Assembly (NCBI GenBank): GCA_032718475.1
Contig: JAUCBJ010005482.1
Coordinates: forward strand, 1 to 64,000
DNA length: 64,000 bases
Direction of reading: 5' to 3'
Origin: Nemertoderma westbladi
Lineage: Eukaryota; Xenacoelomorpha; Nemertodermatida; Nemertodermatidae
The first letter of the stretch is position 1. The number at the start of each line of letters is the position of its first letter. Shown in pieces: positions 31,308 to 43,417 of this stretch. The notes below the pieces were generated by a model, which was not told the DNA's origin, made no database searches, and saw only the letters and a list, made by a program, of their open reading frames with translations. The translations under genes and the position numbers were made by a program.

Positions 31308-34300
31308 TACTGAACATAATCAATCTCAGACTCAACAAAATAAATGTCAGACTGAACATAATCAATGTCGGACTGAACAAAATAAATGTCAGACTGAACA
31401 TAATCAATGTCGGACTGAACAAAATAAATGTCAGACTGAACATAATCAATGTCGGACTGAACAAAATAAATGTCAGACTGAACATAATCAATGTCGGACT
31501 CAACAAAATAAATGTCAGACTGAACATAATCAATGTCGGACTGAACAAAATAAATGTCAGACTGAACATAATCAATGTCGGACTGAACAAAATAAATGTC
31601 AGACTGAACATAATCAATGTCGGACTGAACAAAATAAATGTCAGACTGAACATAATCAATGTCGGACTGAACAAAATAAATGTCAGACTGAACATAATCA
31701 ATGTCGGACTGAACAAAATAAATGTCAGACTGAACATAATCAATGTCGGACTCAACAAAATAAATGTCAGACTGAACATAATCAATGTCGGACTGAACAA
31801 AATAAATGTCAGACTGAACATAATCAATGTCGGACTGAACAAAATAAATGTCAGACTGAACATAATCAATGTCGGACTGAACAAAATAAATGTCAGACTG
31901 AACATAATCAATGTCGGACTCAACAAAATAAATGTCAGACTGAACATAATCAATGTCGGACTGAACAAAATAAATGTCAGACTGAACATAATCAATGTCA
32001 GGCTGAACATAATCAATGTCGGACTGAACAAAATAAATGTCAGACTGAACATAATCAATGTCGGACTGAACAAAATAAATATCAGACTGAACATAATCAA
32101 TGTCGGACTGAACATAATCAATGTCGGACTCAACAAAATAAATGTCAGACTGAACATAATCAATGTCGGACTGAACAAAATAAATGTCAGACTGAACATA
32201 ATCAATTTCGGACTGAACAAAATAAATGTCAGACTGAACATAATCAATTTCGGACTGAACAAAATAAATGTCAGACTGAACATAATCAATGTCGGACTCA
32301 ACAAAATAAATGTCAGACTGAACATAATCAATGTCGGACTGAACAAAATAAATGTCAGACTGAACATAATCAATTTCGGACTGAACAAAATAAATGTCAG
32401 ACTGAACATAATCAATTTCGGACTGAACAAAATAAATGTCAGACTGAACATAATCAATGTCGGACTGAACAAAATAAATGTCAGACTGAACATAATCAAT
32501 TTCGGACTGAACAAAATAAATGTCAGACTGAACATAATCAATTTCGGACTGAACAAAATAAATGTCAGACTGAACATAATCAATGTCGGACTGAACAAAA
32601 TAAATGTCAGACTGAACATAATCAATGTCAGGCTGAACATAATCAATGTCGGACTGAACAAAATAAATGTCAGGCTGAACATAATCAATGTCGGACTGAA
32701 CAAAATAAATGTCAGACTGAACATAATCAATGTCGGACTGAACAAAATAAATGTCAGACTGAACATAATCAATGTCGGACTCAACAAAATAAATGTCAGA
32801 CTGAACATAATCAATGTCGGACTGAACAAAATAAATGTCAGACTGAACATAATCAATGTCGGACTGAACAAAATAAATGTCAGACTGAACATAATCAATG
32901 TCGGACTGAACAAAATAAATGTCAGACTGAACATAATCAATGTCGGACTCAACAAAATAAATGTCAGACTGAACATAATCAATGTCGGACTCAACAAAAT
33001 AAATTTCAGACTGAACATAATCAATGTCGGACTCAACAAAATAAATGTCAGACTGAACATAATCAATGTCGGACTGAACAAAATAAATATCAGACTGAAC
33101 ATAATCAATGTCGGACTCAACAAAATAAATGTCAGACTGAACATAATCAATGTCGGACTGAACAAAATAAATGTCAGACTGAACATAATCAATTTCGGAC
33201 TGAACAAAATAAATGTCAGACTGAACATAATCAATTTCGGACTGAACAAAATAAATGTCAGACTGAACATAATCAATGTCGGACTGAACAAAATAAATGT
33301 CAGACTGAACATAATCAATGTCAGGCTGAACATAATCAATGTCGGACTGAACAAAATAAATGTCAGGCTGAACATAATCAATGTCGGACTGAACAAAATA
33401 AATGTCAGACTGAACATAATCAATGTCGGACTGAACAAAATAAATGTCAGACTGAACATAATCAATGTCGGACTCAACAAAATAAATGTCAGACTGAACA
33501 TAATCAATGTCGGACTGAACAAAATAAATGTCAGACTGGACATAATCAATGTCGGACTGAACAAAATAAATGTCAGACTGAACATAATCAATGTCGGACT
33601 GAACAAAATAAATGTCAGACTGAACATAATCAATGTCGGACTCAACAAAATAAATGTCAGACTGAACATAATCAATGTCGGACTGAACAAAATAAATGTC
33701 AGACTGAACATAATCAATGTCGGACTGAACAAAATAAATGTCAGACTGAACATAATCAATTTCGGACTGAACAAAATAAATGTCAGACTGAACATAATCA
33801 ATGTCAGGCTGAACATAATCAATGTCGGACTGAACAAAATAAATGTCAGACTGAACATAATCAATGTCGGACTGAACAAAATAAATGTCAGACTGAACAT
33901 AATCAATGTCGGACTCAACAAAATAAATGTCAGACTGAACATAATCAATGTCGGACTCAACAAAATAAATGTCAGACTGAACATAATCAATGTCGGACTG
34001 AACAAAATAAATGTCAGACTGAACATAATCAATGTCGGACTCAACAAAATAAATTTCAGACTGAACATAATCAATGTCGGACTCAACAAAATAAATGTCA
34101 GACTGAACATAATCAATGTCGGACTGAACAAAATAAATGTCAGACTGAACATAATCAATGTCGGACTGAACAAAATAAATGTCAGACTGAACATAATCAA
34201 TGTCGGACTGAACAAAATAAATGTCAGACTGAACATAATCAATGTCGCTCAGACTCAACAAAATAAATGTCAGACTGAACATAATCAATGTCGCTCAGAC

Positions 34301-35456
34301 TCAACAAAATAAATGTCAGACTGAACATAATCAATGTCGGACTGAACAAAATAAATGTCAGACTGAACATAATCAATGTCGGACTGAACATAATCAATGT
34401 CGGACTGAACAAAATAAATGTCAGACTGAACATAATCAATGTCGGACTGAACAAAATAAATGTCAGACTGAACATAATCAATGTCGCTCAGACTCAACAA
34501 AATAAATGTCGGACTGAACATAATCAATGTCGGACTGAACAAAATAAATGTCAGACTGAACATAATCAATGTCGCTCAGACTCAACAAAATAAATGTCAG
34601 ACTGAACATAATCAATGTCGCTCAGACTCAACAAAATAAATGTCGGACTGAACATAATCAATGTCGGACTGAACAAAATAAATGTCAGACTGAACATAAT
34701 CAATGTCGGACTGAACAAAATAAATGTCAGACTGAACATAATCAATGTCGCTCAGACTCAACAAAATAAATGTCAGACTGAACATAATCAATGTTGCTCA
34801 GACTCAACAAAATAAATGTCAGACTGAACATAATCAATGTCGGACTGAACAAAATAAATGTCAGACTGAACAAAATAAATGTCAGACTGAACATAATCAA
34901 TGTCACACTGAACATAATCAATGTCGGACTGAACAAAATAAATGTCAGACTGAACATAATCAATGTCGGACTGAACAAAATAAATGTCAGACTGAACATA
35001 ATCAATGTCGCTCAGACTCAACAAAATAAATGTCAGACTGAACATAATCAATGTCGCTCAGACTCAACAAAATAAATGTCAGACTGAACATAATCAATGT
35101 CGGACTGAACAAAATAAATGTCAGACTGAACAAAATAAATGTCAGACTGAACATAATCAATGTCAGACTGAACAAAATAAATGTCAGACTGAACATAATC
35201 AATGTCGCTCAGACTCAACAAAATAAATGTCAGACTGAACATAATCAATGTCGCTCAGACTCAACAAAATAAATGTCAGACTGAACATAATCAATGTCGG
35301 ACTGAACAAAATAAATGTCAGACTGAACATAATCAATTTCGGACTGAACAAAATAAATGTCAGACTGAACATAATCAATGTCGGACTGAACAAAATAAAT
35401 GTCAGACTGAACAAAATAAATGTCAGACTGAACATAATCAATGTCACACTGAACAT
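31308..35456. repeat. 4.1-kb minisatellite, 21-bp unit in 42-bp dimers
   Basis: About 197 units alternate between actgaacaaaataaatgtcag and actgaacataatcaatgtcgg, so the higher-order unit is 42 bp. Variants include ggactcaac for ggactgaac, aatttcgg for aatgtcgg, aataaatatcag and caggctgaac. From about 34240 rightwards a unit with 'gctcagactcaac' (25 bp) recurs and shifts frame. Because 21 is a multiple of three, several frames stay open for up to 1,011 codons; these are repeat artefacts. The array begins within about 10 bases of the aldo-keto reductase stop and ends abruptly at tgaacatatctactatt. Confidence 0.97.
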
Positions 35457-36152
35457 ATCTACTATTCATATATATACGGGGTTATAATGTTAGTAATCTA
35501 ATTTACTTAATTTGGTTTGAGTAGATAAACTTTGGCGGCTTCCTCTATGTGTATTTATTTCGGTGCACACCCATCTACATAACGTCAAATGTTTTGTTTC
35601 ATTTTCATTTGTATTTAATTATTGCGTGTTTGACCTTAGATTGTTTCATATACCTGTTCGTTGCACGACCTTTTACTAATTAAAGCCTGCCGGGGCATAG
35701 GCCGTGCGCTGAAATGAAATGAAAGTGATTATAAATGTGCGCGTTAATCGGGGCCTATGAAGGGGAACTCCCTATCGCAGAATCTATAATAACCTTATAT
35801 ATATGGCCACTGATCTCAGAGTTTCATTATACAATTATGGGACAAAGAGACAATCATCATATACAGGCGGCTGTACTACAACAGTGTACAGTAGCAACAA
35901 GGGCCTCTTGCCTTCAAAGAAGAAGCCACTCTCTCTAGGCCGTCTCATTCATAGCTATATAATAATGACGCCACTAAAGATACCGACTCCATAATAATGT
36001 TGTCCTCGTTGGGGAATGTTCCTACATTCCGGTACAATACAGTCGGTGTTGTAGCCTTCGCTTTAAGCATTTCCAATTTTGTAGTTACTGTATCAATAAA
36101 TAGCACTTAGCTATTTTTTGCCTCTAAGACATGATAAATTGAATGTGGCGAG
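35457..36152. other. Intergenic, includes a non-LTR-type 3' tail
   Basis: No gene. At about 35675-35726 the sequence attaaagcctgccggggcat, then ggccgtgcgctgaaatgaaa, ends in TGAAA repeats, as in LINE or SINE 3' ends. A related tail in reverse orientation (tcatttcatttcattcgtgc at 40671-40690, then cgg..ccggcatttaat) lies at 40670-40720, so this is an interspersed family. Confidence 0.5.
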
Positions 36153-36352
36153 AATATTAGGAAAACAGCGGTGTAAGGACTTTCAGCCACAAGAAATAAA
36201 AAAATGGTCTTATTTAAAATTTGATAAAGATAAACGTCTATTGCGTTTACTACGTTTACTGCGTTTATTACGTTTATTGATACGTCTGCACTAACACCAT
36301 TTTTTTAATTTCTTGTGGCTGAAAGTCCTTTACACCGCTGTTTCCTAATATT
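36153..36352. mobile_element. 200-bp palindromic MITE
   Basis: Inverted arms of about 56 bp: 36153-36208 (aatattaggaaaacagcgg, then tgtaaggactttcagccac and aagaaataaaaaaatggt) is complemented by 36296-36352 with few mismatches. Edges read TA-TTAGG ... CCTAA-TA, suggesting TA target duplication as in Tc1/mariner-mobilised MITEs. The centre has four short tandem units of the form 'cgtttactac/cgtttattac'. No coding capacity. Confidence 0.8.
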
Positions 36353-36610
36353 TTATTCGTAATATAGTTTTTTTACACTCTGCCAGTTGCCTATTTTTTT
36401 TTTAAACTTTACAAGCCTCATTTATTCACAAAATAATAAAAAACATATTATTTATAATATTATAATTAATATATTATTGTGTTTGCTGTAATGTATTACT
36501 AACTGTGACCTAATGTACGAACACTCCTAACTGTACATTATTTTCAATAATATTGGATTGGTAAAATATTACTTTACAACTCGATTTTCCAATTGTACTG
36601 TACCCACCCA

Positions 36611-37150
36611 GTTGTAAATGTATTGTTGTGGGGCGAGACACGTAGTCGGCGAGCCTTGGCATACGGTGCATATAGAGCAAATGGGGCATGTCTGTCCGTC
36701 CGTCTGTCTGTCTGGTAAATGTTTGAACGCGAATTTCTCGTCATCGCTGAGTCGGAATTGAACCAAACTTAGTAGGTAAGTAGTAGAGGGAAAGTTTAGA
36801 AAGTTTGTAAAGTTTGGTGAAAAATCATGAAGTCTGACGTCAGCTACGACAGATTATGTGGTTTTTAGAAAATGTTAAATTTCTCGGGAACGCCTCATTT
36901 TCCAGAGCTGAAATTTTGGTTGCCTGTAGAGAATAATGAAGTCTATCGTTTACGAAATTTAAGACATTTAATTGGGGATCCGCTAGAGACTCAGAAATAA
37001 TGACATAGGTCTACCGGTACGGTACTGCTGTACTGTGCAGCACTGGTAAGTACGAAATTGCAGAATAACAGTTTGACACCACCTAGCGGATTAATATATG
37101 ATTGTATATCGAATGAATACATTCATAGCATGGGGTATTGGGTCCGAGCC
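36611..37150 (+). repeat. Copy A of an inverted interspersed repeat (MITE-like)
   Basis: From gttgtaaatgtattgttgtg to catagcatggggtat this stretch is a clear inverted copy of 42895-43417, sharing cgagccttggcatacgg, tgtctgtctgg, gaccgt-type ends, ctgacgtcagctacgacag, tttctcgggaa, tccgctagagactc, tgcagcactggtaagtac and ccacctagcggatt. The two copies differ by scattered substitutions and small indels. No ORF. Confidence 0.85.
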
Positions 37151-37873
37151 ACGAGGTTGGTGGAGCCTTTGCGAACTGACTCTATCTATCTCTTAGGGGG
37201 GTAGGTCAATTATGGCAAATATTTCATTCAATAATGGTACTGTATGTCATCGCCATCGCTACGATTTTGACTTACTTTTAAGCAACTTTCCCCTCTATGA
37301 TCTATTTGCGGTTTGGTTAATTTCTTAAATACATATTTTGTGATAGAATTGCTCAATTTTAATTTGTATCTCATAACTGAGTCTCGTGCTGCGCGAAGGC
37401 TCCACGAACGTGTAAGCCACAGAATACAATTTATTTAGTATACTCACAACTCACCATTTCATACATACTCACCATCCCATATGTGGGTGTCTCTTTAATG
37501 TTATAATTATCTCTTTGACAATGATTTATAATTAGCAGTTTGTTAACCTTTGAGACATATTATTTCCTGTAGGAACCGTGTGTTTGCTAACATGATTTGT
37601 TTGGTAGACTGTAATTGGGTTGAGTATCATTAATAAAGTTACATATTATTTTATCTCTCGGGCAAACATGAGAATTGGCGTCCCAGATAGAATAGAATAC
37701 CCGTCATAATTAATTGATGGTACAACATTTACTCTGCAAATATACACATTACCGTGCGTACAGTATACCTGCAAAGCCGCACCATACAGCCTAGTTATTA
37801 TTTATTATATTTCATTATTTCTGTTTGTAGTTTTAATTTTCTATTTTATCGAACATTATTTTTTTTATTTATA

Positions 37874-39039
37874 CAGGGTATCCCACAAAATTTTATACTT
37901 TTTGTAAATTATTTATTTCTGCAGCTCCATGTTAATGAGTTTCAGTAATTATGGTGTCACTGGATGACTCTCCCAAAGTGACTCTCTGGGCCGCCATCTC
38001 GAGTACCAGAGATATTGTGCCTTTCTTCTTCACTAATAATGTGAACAGTACCAACTATTTGGAAATGCTACAGCAGTTCTTTGTTTGATGATAAGGTTGA
38101 TTAGGTATTCCAAAAGGATGGGGCTCTTTCCGCCTCACTGGGGTTGGGGTCTTATAGTCCGTGCCTATCTTAATAGCACGTTTCCTGGGCGTTGGATGCG
38201 ATTGAAGAGGCCTTCACCGCTATTCCCTCTTTTTTTGGCTCATAGCGTTAATGAAATGTCTGCCAGGCCAAAGTTCAGACTGTTGGAGGAGGACATATTG
38301 ATGTCTATTAGAACATTTATTACCTTTTATCATACAGTATTTATGCATGTATTTGTATTTGTAAGTGTTAATCAGTACAAGCTACACGTGGCGAGTAACG
38401 TCATTCGTTTTCCTGTCCTAATTAAATAAGCACAAAATGATGTTAAGAAGCAGAACCAGAATAAAGGTGTAATAATATGGCTATAAATAGTAGACTTTGC
38501 CCATTCCCCCCGAAAAACGACAACAGTAGCAACCCCCCCCCCCCCCCCCCTCCCCCCCCCCCTAGTACATGTCCTGGTCTATCCCCCAGATCCCCGCCCC
38601 AGCCCCAAACCCGAGACCCCGCCAAGGCCTCCCCCCACCCCACAGGCACAGAGAGGTCGCCTGAAGGAGACCGAACTGCAGCCGTCGCCTCACCGCACCC
38701 AACACCACCCCCAACCCACGCTGCCTCATACCGACCTGCTTAGACTGCAGATTCTCAGCAAGGTGCCGGATGAAGACCACCGCCTCCGCACCCCACACTC
38801 CATCAGTGGAACACACGAGCGGTGTGAAGTGCATCCTGCGTGTTTCGCAGGCCTCCTGGTATTTATGTATGTAATTAGTATATTAAAACAATCCATGTTG
38901 GTTGCTATATTTTATATTTTATCACCAGTTCATAAAAATAGTCTCTAGCTTTCCAATGACACCATAATTACTGAAAATCATTAATATGGAGCTGCACAAA
39001 TAAAAATTCAAAAAGTTTCAAATTTTATGGGACACCCTG
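37874..39039 (+). mobile_element. Decayed Tc1/mariner element with about 88-bp TIRs
   Basis: The left end, CAGGGTATCCCACAAAATTT at 37874, is matched in reverse by the right end finishing ...GGGACACCCTG at 39039; arms extend to about 37963 and 38953. TA dinucleotides flank both ends, the mariner target duplication. The interior plus strand reads KVTLWAAISSTRDIVPFFF, NVNSTNYLEMLQQF, then DGALPPHWGWGLIVRAYLNS-type text and FPGRW, matching the central and C-terminal parts of mariner-like transposases. Frames are broken and the N-terminus is missing. C-rich tracts and a separate retroelement scrap (38562-38834) have entered the interior. Confidence 0.85.
38562..38834 (-). pseudogene. Retroelement C-terminal scrap inside the mariner relic
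   Basis: The minus strand reads FTPLVCSTDGVWGAEAVVFI, then RHLAENLQSK and VRRRLQFGLLQATSLCLWGG. This matches a block common at the C-terminus of certain RT proteins in cnidarians and fish ('FTPLVFSTSGGMG...F...LA..L...K....vR.rlsFsLLRs..lclRG'). Only this block is present. It borders an 18-C plus 11-C tract (38533-38562). Confidence 0.6.
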
Positions 39040-39496
39040 TATTTATTAATTAACCCATGCAAATTAAGTAAATATCCTAACCGTTAGGTATGAAGTTACA
39101 AAAAAAATCGATTATTAATTATCTTCGTGCCCTTTTCGCCTGTTCTGGCTCGGCCTTTGAGAAAGCCATCTATAAACACCGGACCGGCAGGCTGATTGCC
39201 ACCCAGGTTGGGCCATAAACACCCCACTCAATTGATGACTTCCACAGTTGGTGGATTAAAGGGATAGTCCTATGTTATTATTATTATTATTTATTTATTT
39301 AATCATCTAAAATGATATATAATTAAAATTTTTGTACACACCTGATAAAAAGTACCGGTATAACATTAAATTAATAAGACATAGATTAAAGTTAGTTCGT
39401 AATTATCAGACTTGACAGACATGAAGTATAAATTTTCTGTTGACACTGATAAATAATTAAAATGTTACGGTATAGAGCTGTAGGTAGATGGCTCAC

Positions 39497-40600
39497 TTAT
39501 ATTGTGTTGAAAAATTCGATTATTCGACTATGTCGGGTGTTGAATGGGGATGTACTATAAATATCGTTGTAACAATTATTAATGAAGTCACACTGAGCTG
39601 TCTCACCGACGGACAGGGAACCCAGGTTCAGTCGAGAGATGAGATCCAATTTGCTGTATTGGTATGTGAGTAAAGAGACTATGCAGGGAACAGGAAATGA
39701 CTCACGGCAATTATAATATGTTGATCCAATCCCGATATAATGATTTTGACTTCTGGAATCTGCTCGTCTTGCGTTCCTGTGAAGTGATATACGCAATAGA
39801 CTTTGTAAGATTGCATTAGGGCACGTAGATATGCGAATTATAGTGCCTATAGAAGCTGCAAATGCATCAGAGGTAATAGGTCGGCATTTCATCAGTTTGT
39901 ATATTATCGAGTTACTAGCATACGTTCCCAAATGTAGAAGACCCCTCAGTGCCTTTCGATGGTATGTATCAAGTTTGTTTCTATCCCCGCTCGTCATTCG
40001 TCCAACCATAAACCTTGCACTATAGATGATTGTAGGCAGGGCAATGGAGGACCAGAGGTGGCTCAGTATATGAGTATTGAGCCATCGTGAAGTCCAACCT
40101 TTTCTCCGAAAGGATTCGGCGATGGATGCAATCAACTGTATACAATCAGCCAAAGCATCAGCAGACGTTCTGGCATTTTGTAATTTAAATCCAAGAAAGG
40201 TAAGATGCTGTTGTGGCGGTAACAATGTGCCTTTTACGTTGATAAATGTTGGAACTGATGAGCTGCTGACACCATGTGGAAGTATAAATATCCAGTTTGT
40301 TTTACTATTCTCAACTTCCAAGCATACTTTCTCAAGTTCGTCCATGATTATATTGATTTGATGTTCAACCTCAGCACTAGATTTGCCCATTATTAGAATA
40401 TCATCCGCATATGCAATTGTGCTGAGCCAGAGGGTGCATGCATCACAGTCGTATCCAGCATCTTTCAAGGCTTTAAGAACATTAGAACATAGAAAATTGG
40501 CGAGAGAAGTGACCCTTGTTTTACTCCCTTAGATAAGATGTAATCCCCACCCAGACCAGGATGTCTGCGTTCTACCGCTGCGTTGACTATACAACGCAAA
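39497..40600 (-). pseudogene. Non-LTR reverse transcriptase C-terminal relic
   Basis: Upstream, frameshifted text near 40560-40480 (RHPGLGGDYILSKGVKQGSL, then FYVLMFLKAL) is the motif-B side of an RT. The 323-codon ORF then has the catalytic block STIAYADDILIMGKSSAEVE, KVCLEVENSKT, HLTFLGFKLQN and a long thumb/C-terminal region (RARF-like SARFMVGRMTSGDRNKLDTY, HRKALRGLL). The N-terminal endonuclease and most of the palm are missing. The family differs from the other RTs here (YADD, not FADD). A dead 5'-truncated copy. Confidence 0.8.
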
Positions 40601-40831
40601 CCATGTACAATTCGCTAAACCCCCCTAATTCGCTTTCATTATCACAACCATCGTCTTTAATCATATACGTCATTTCATTTCATTCGTGCACGCACGGTCA
40701 AACCGGCATTTAATAATATCATCACTGTGGTTATAATAATGTCAATGTGGTTCCTCTCGCCTGCCAGTTAGCATGCCGGAAGGCTAATCACTTCTACAGT
40801 ATAATTGGCCTTCAAGTCGCCTATGTAGTTA

Positions 40832-42490
40832 CCGCAAGGTGGCGCTACTGCAAGGTGGCGCGGCTGCAAGGTGGCGCGACTGCAAGGTGGCGCGGCTGCA
40901 AGGTGGCGCGACTGCAAGGTGGCGCTGCTGCAAGGTGGCGCGGCTGCAAGGTGGCGCGGCTGCAAGGTGGCGCGGCTGCAAGGTGGCGCGGCTGCAAGGT
41001 GGCGCGGCTGCAAGGTGGCGCGGCTGCAAGGTGGCGCGGCTGCAAGGTGGCGCGGCTGCAAGGTGGCGCGGCTGCAAGGAGGCGCGGCTGCAAGGTGGCG
41101 CGGCTGCAAGGTGGCGCGGCTGCAAGGTGGCGCGGCTGCAAGGTGGCGCGGCTGCAAGGTGGCGCTACTGCAAGGTGGCGCTACTGCAAGGTGGCGCGGC
41201 TGCAAGGTGGCGCGGCTGCAAGGTGGCGCGGCTGCAAGGTGGCGCGGCTGCAAATTGGCGCGGCTACAAGGTGGCGCGGCTGCAAGGTGGCGCGACTGCA
41301 AGGTGGCGCTGCTACAAGGTCGCGCTTGCAAGGAGGCGCGGCTGCAAGGTGGCGCTACTGCAAGGTGGCGCTACTGCAAGGTGGCGCGGCTGCAAGGTGG
41401 CGCGGCTGCAAGGTGGCGCGGCTGCAAGGTGGCGCGGCTGCAAGGTGGCGCGGCTGCAAGGTGGCGCGGCTGCAAATTAGCGCGGCTGCAAGGTGGCGCG
41501 GCTGCAAGGTGGCGCGACTGCAAGGTGGCGCTGCTGCAAGGTGGCGCTACTGCAAGGTGGCGCGGCTGCAAGGTGGTGCGGCTGCAAGGTGGCGCGGCTG
41601 CAAGGTGGCGCGGCTGCAAATTGGCGCGGCTACAAGGTGGCGCGGCTGCAAGGTGGCGCGACTGCAAGGTGGCGCTGCTACAAGGTGGCGCTACTGCAAG
41701 GTGGCGCGACTGCAAGGTGGCGCTGCTGCAAGGTGGCGCTACTGCAAGGTGGCGCTACTGCAAGGTGGCGCGGCTGCAAGGTGGCGCGGCTGCAAGGTGG
41801 CGCGGCTGCAAATTGGCGCGGCTGCAAGGTGGCGCGGCTGCAAGGTGGCGCGACTGCAAGGAGGCGCGGCTGCAAGGTGGCGCTACTGCAAGGTGGCGCT
41901 ACTGCAAGGTGGCGCTACTGCAAGGTGGCGCGGCTGCAAGGTGGCGCGGCTGCAAGGTGGCGCGGCTGCAAGGTGGCGCGGCTGCAAGGTGGCGCGGCTG
42001 CAAATTAGCGCGGCTGCAAGGTGGCGCTACTGCAAGGTGGCGCGGCTGCAAGGTGGCGCGGCTGCAAGGTGGCGCGGCTGCAAGGTGGCGCGGCTGCAAG
42101 GTGGCGCGGCTGCAAGGTGGCGCGGCTGCAAGGTGGCGCGGCTGCAAGGTGGCGCGACTGCAAGGTGGCGCGGCTGCAAATTGACGCGGCTGCAAGGTGG
42201 CGCTACTGCAAGGTGGCGCGGCTGCAAGGTGGCGCGGCTGCAAGGTGGCGCGGCTGCAAGGTGGCGCGGCTGCAAGGTGGCGCGGCTGCAAGGTGGCGCG
42301 GCTGCAAGGTGGCGCTACTGCAAGGTGGCGCGGCTGCAAGGTGGCGCTACTGCAAGGTGGCGCTACTGCAAGGTGGCGCGGCTGCAAGGTGGCGCTGCTG
42401 CAAGGTGGCGCGGCTGTAAGGTGGCGCTACTGCAAGGTGGCGCGGCTGCAAGGTGGCGCGGCTGCAAGGTGGCGCGGCTGCAAATTGGAG
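40832..42490. repeat. 1.66-kb GC-rich 16-bp minisatellite
   Basis: About 103 units of CTGCAAGGTGGCGCGG. The commonest variants change the last bases of the unit (GGCGCTACTGC, GGCGCGACTGC, GGCGCTGCTGC), AGGTGG to AAATTGG or AAATTAG, and AGGTGG to AGGAGG. The unit has no stop in any frame on either strand. With a length of 16 (1 mod 3) it gives long ORFs everywhere; these are not genes. The variants occur in blocks: an AAATTGG or AAATTAG unit marks a repeat about every 170-190 bp at 41253, 41473, 41617, 41809, 42001 and 42177, a sign of higher-order expansion. G+C content is far above the surroundings. Confidence 0.97.
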
Positions 42491-42798
42491 CGGGTCACTA
42501 CCAGGATTCTTAATCCAGAAATTTAATAATAAACGCTCTTTACAGCCTTTCATACTAAATTTCTTTTTATTTCTATTAATTGATTTTAATTTATTATTTA
42601 TTGATTAATATCCCAGCAGGTAGCTTATAATCATATGAATATAATTTGTTTAATAAATTATAGGAACCTTATTTAATTAAATTTTAAATTATATTAATTT
42701 AGAATAAATCAGATGTAATAACACCTACCTTCTTTTATTTATATTTCAAGCATTATTTATTTCGGACTATATAATATCGCATATATATACAATATATA

Positions 42799-43417
42799 CA
42801 CGTTCGTGGGGACTTCGCGCAGCACGTAGTCGGCAAGCCTTGGCATACGGTTCATATAGAGCAAATATGGGGCATGTCTAGTTTGGACCCCATATCCCAT
42901 GCTGTAAATGTATTCATTCGATATACAATCATATGTTAATCCGCTAGGTGGTGTCAAATTGTTATTCTGCAATTTCGTACTTACCAGTGCAGCACTGTAC
43001 AGCAGTACCGTACCGGTAGGCCTATGTCATTACTTCTGAGTCTCTAGCGGATCTCCAAATAAATGTCTTAACTTTTCAATTTCGTAAAAGATAGACTTCA
43101 TGATTCTCTACAGGCCACCAAAATTTCAGCTCAGGAAAATGAGGCCTTCCCGAGAAATTTAACATTTTCTAAAAACCACATAATCTGTCGTAGCTGACGT
43201 CAGACTGCATGATTTTTCACCAAACTTTACAAACTTTCTCTCTACTACTTACCTACTAAGTTTGGTTCAATTCCGAACCAGCGATGCCGAGAAATTCGCG
43301 TTCAAACATTTACCAGACAGACGGACAGACAGACGGACATGCCCCATTTGCCCTATATGAACCGTATGCCAAGGCTCGCCGACTACGTGTCTCGCCCCAC
43401 AACAATACATTTACAAC
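42799..43417 (-). repeat. Copy B of the inverted interspersed repeat, with terminal inverted repeats
   Basis: Reverse-orientation copy of 36611-37150 (see there). This copy also preserves both ends. The left end (gcacgtagtcggcaagcctt, then ggcatacggttcatatag and gcaaat.tggggcatgtc) is the inverse of the right end (gacatgccccatttg, ctatatgaaccgtatgcc, aaggctcgccgactacgtg). The family is therefore a MITE-like element of about 620 bp with roughly 80-bp terminal inverted repeats. No coding capacity. Confidence 0.85.

Noticed and set aside
31207-34312. ORFs of about 1,000 codons on both strands
   Set aside because: They are produced by a 21-bp tandem unit lacking stops in several frames; three incompatible frames are open at once and none has coding-like composition or a separate start.
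40747-42526. 588-, 437- and 213-codon ORFs and many on the other strand
   Set aside because: The 16-bp unit has no stop in any frame, so every frame is open; the repeats explain them.
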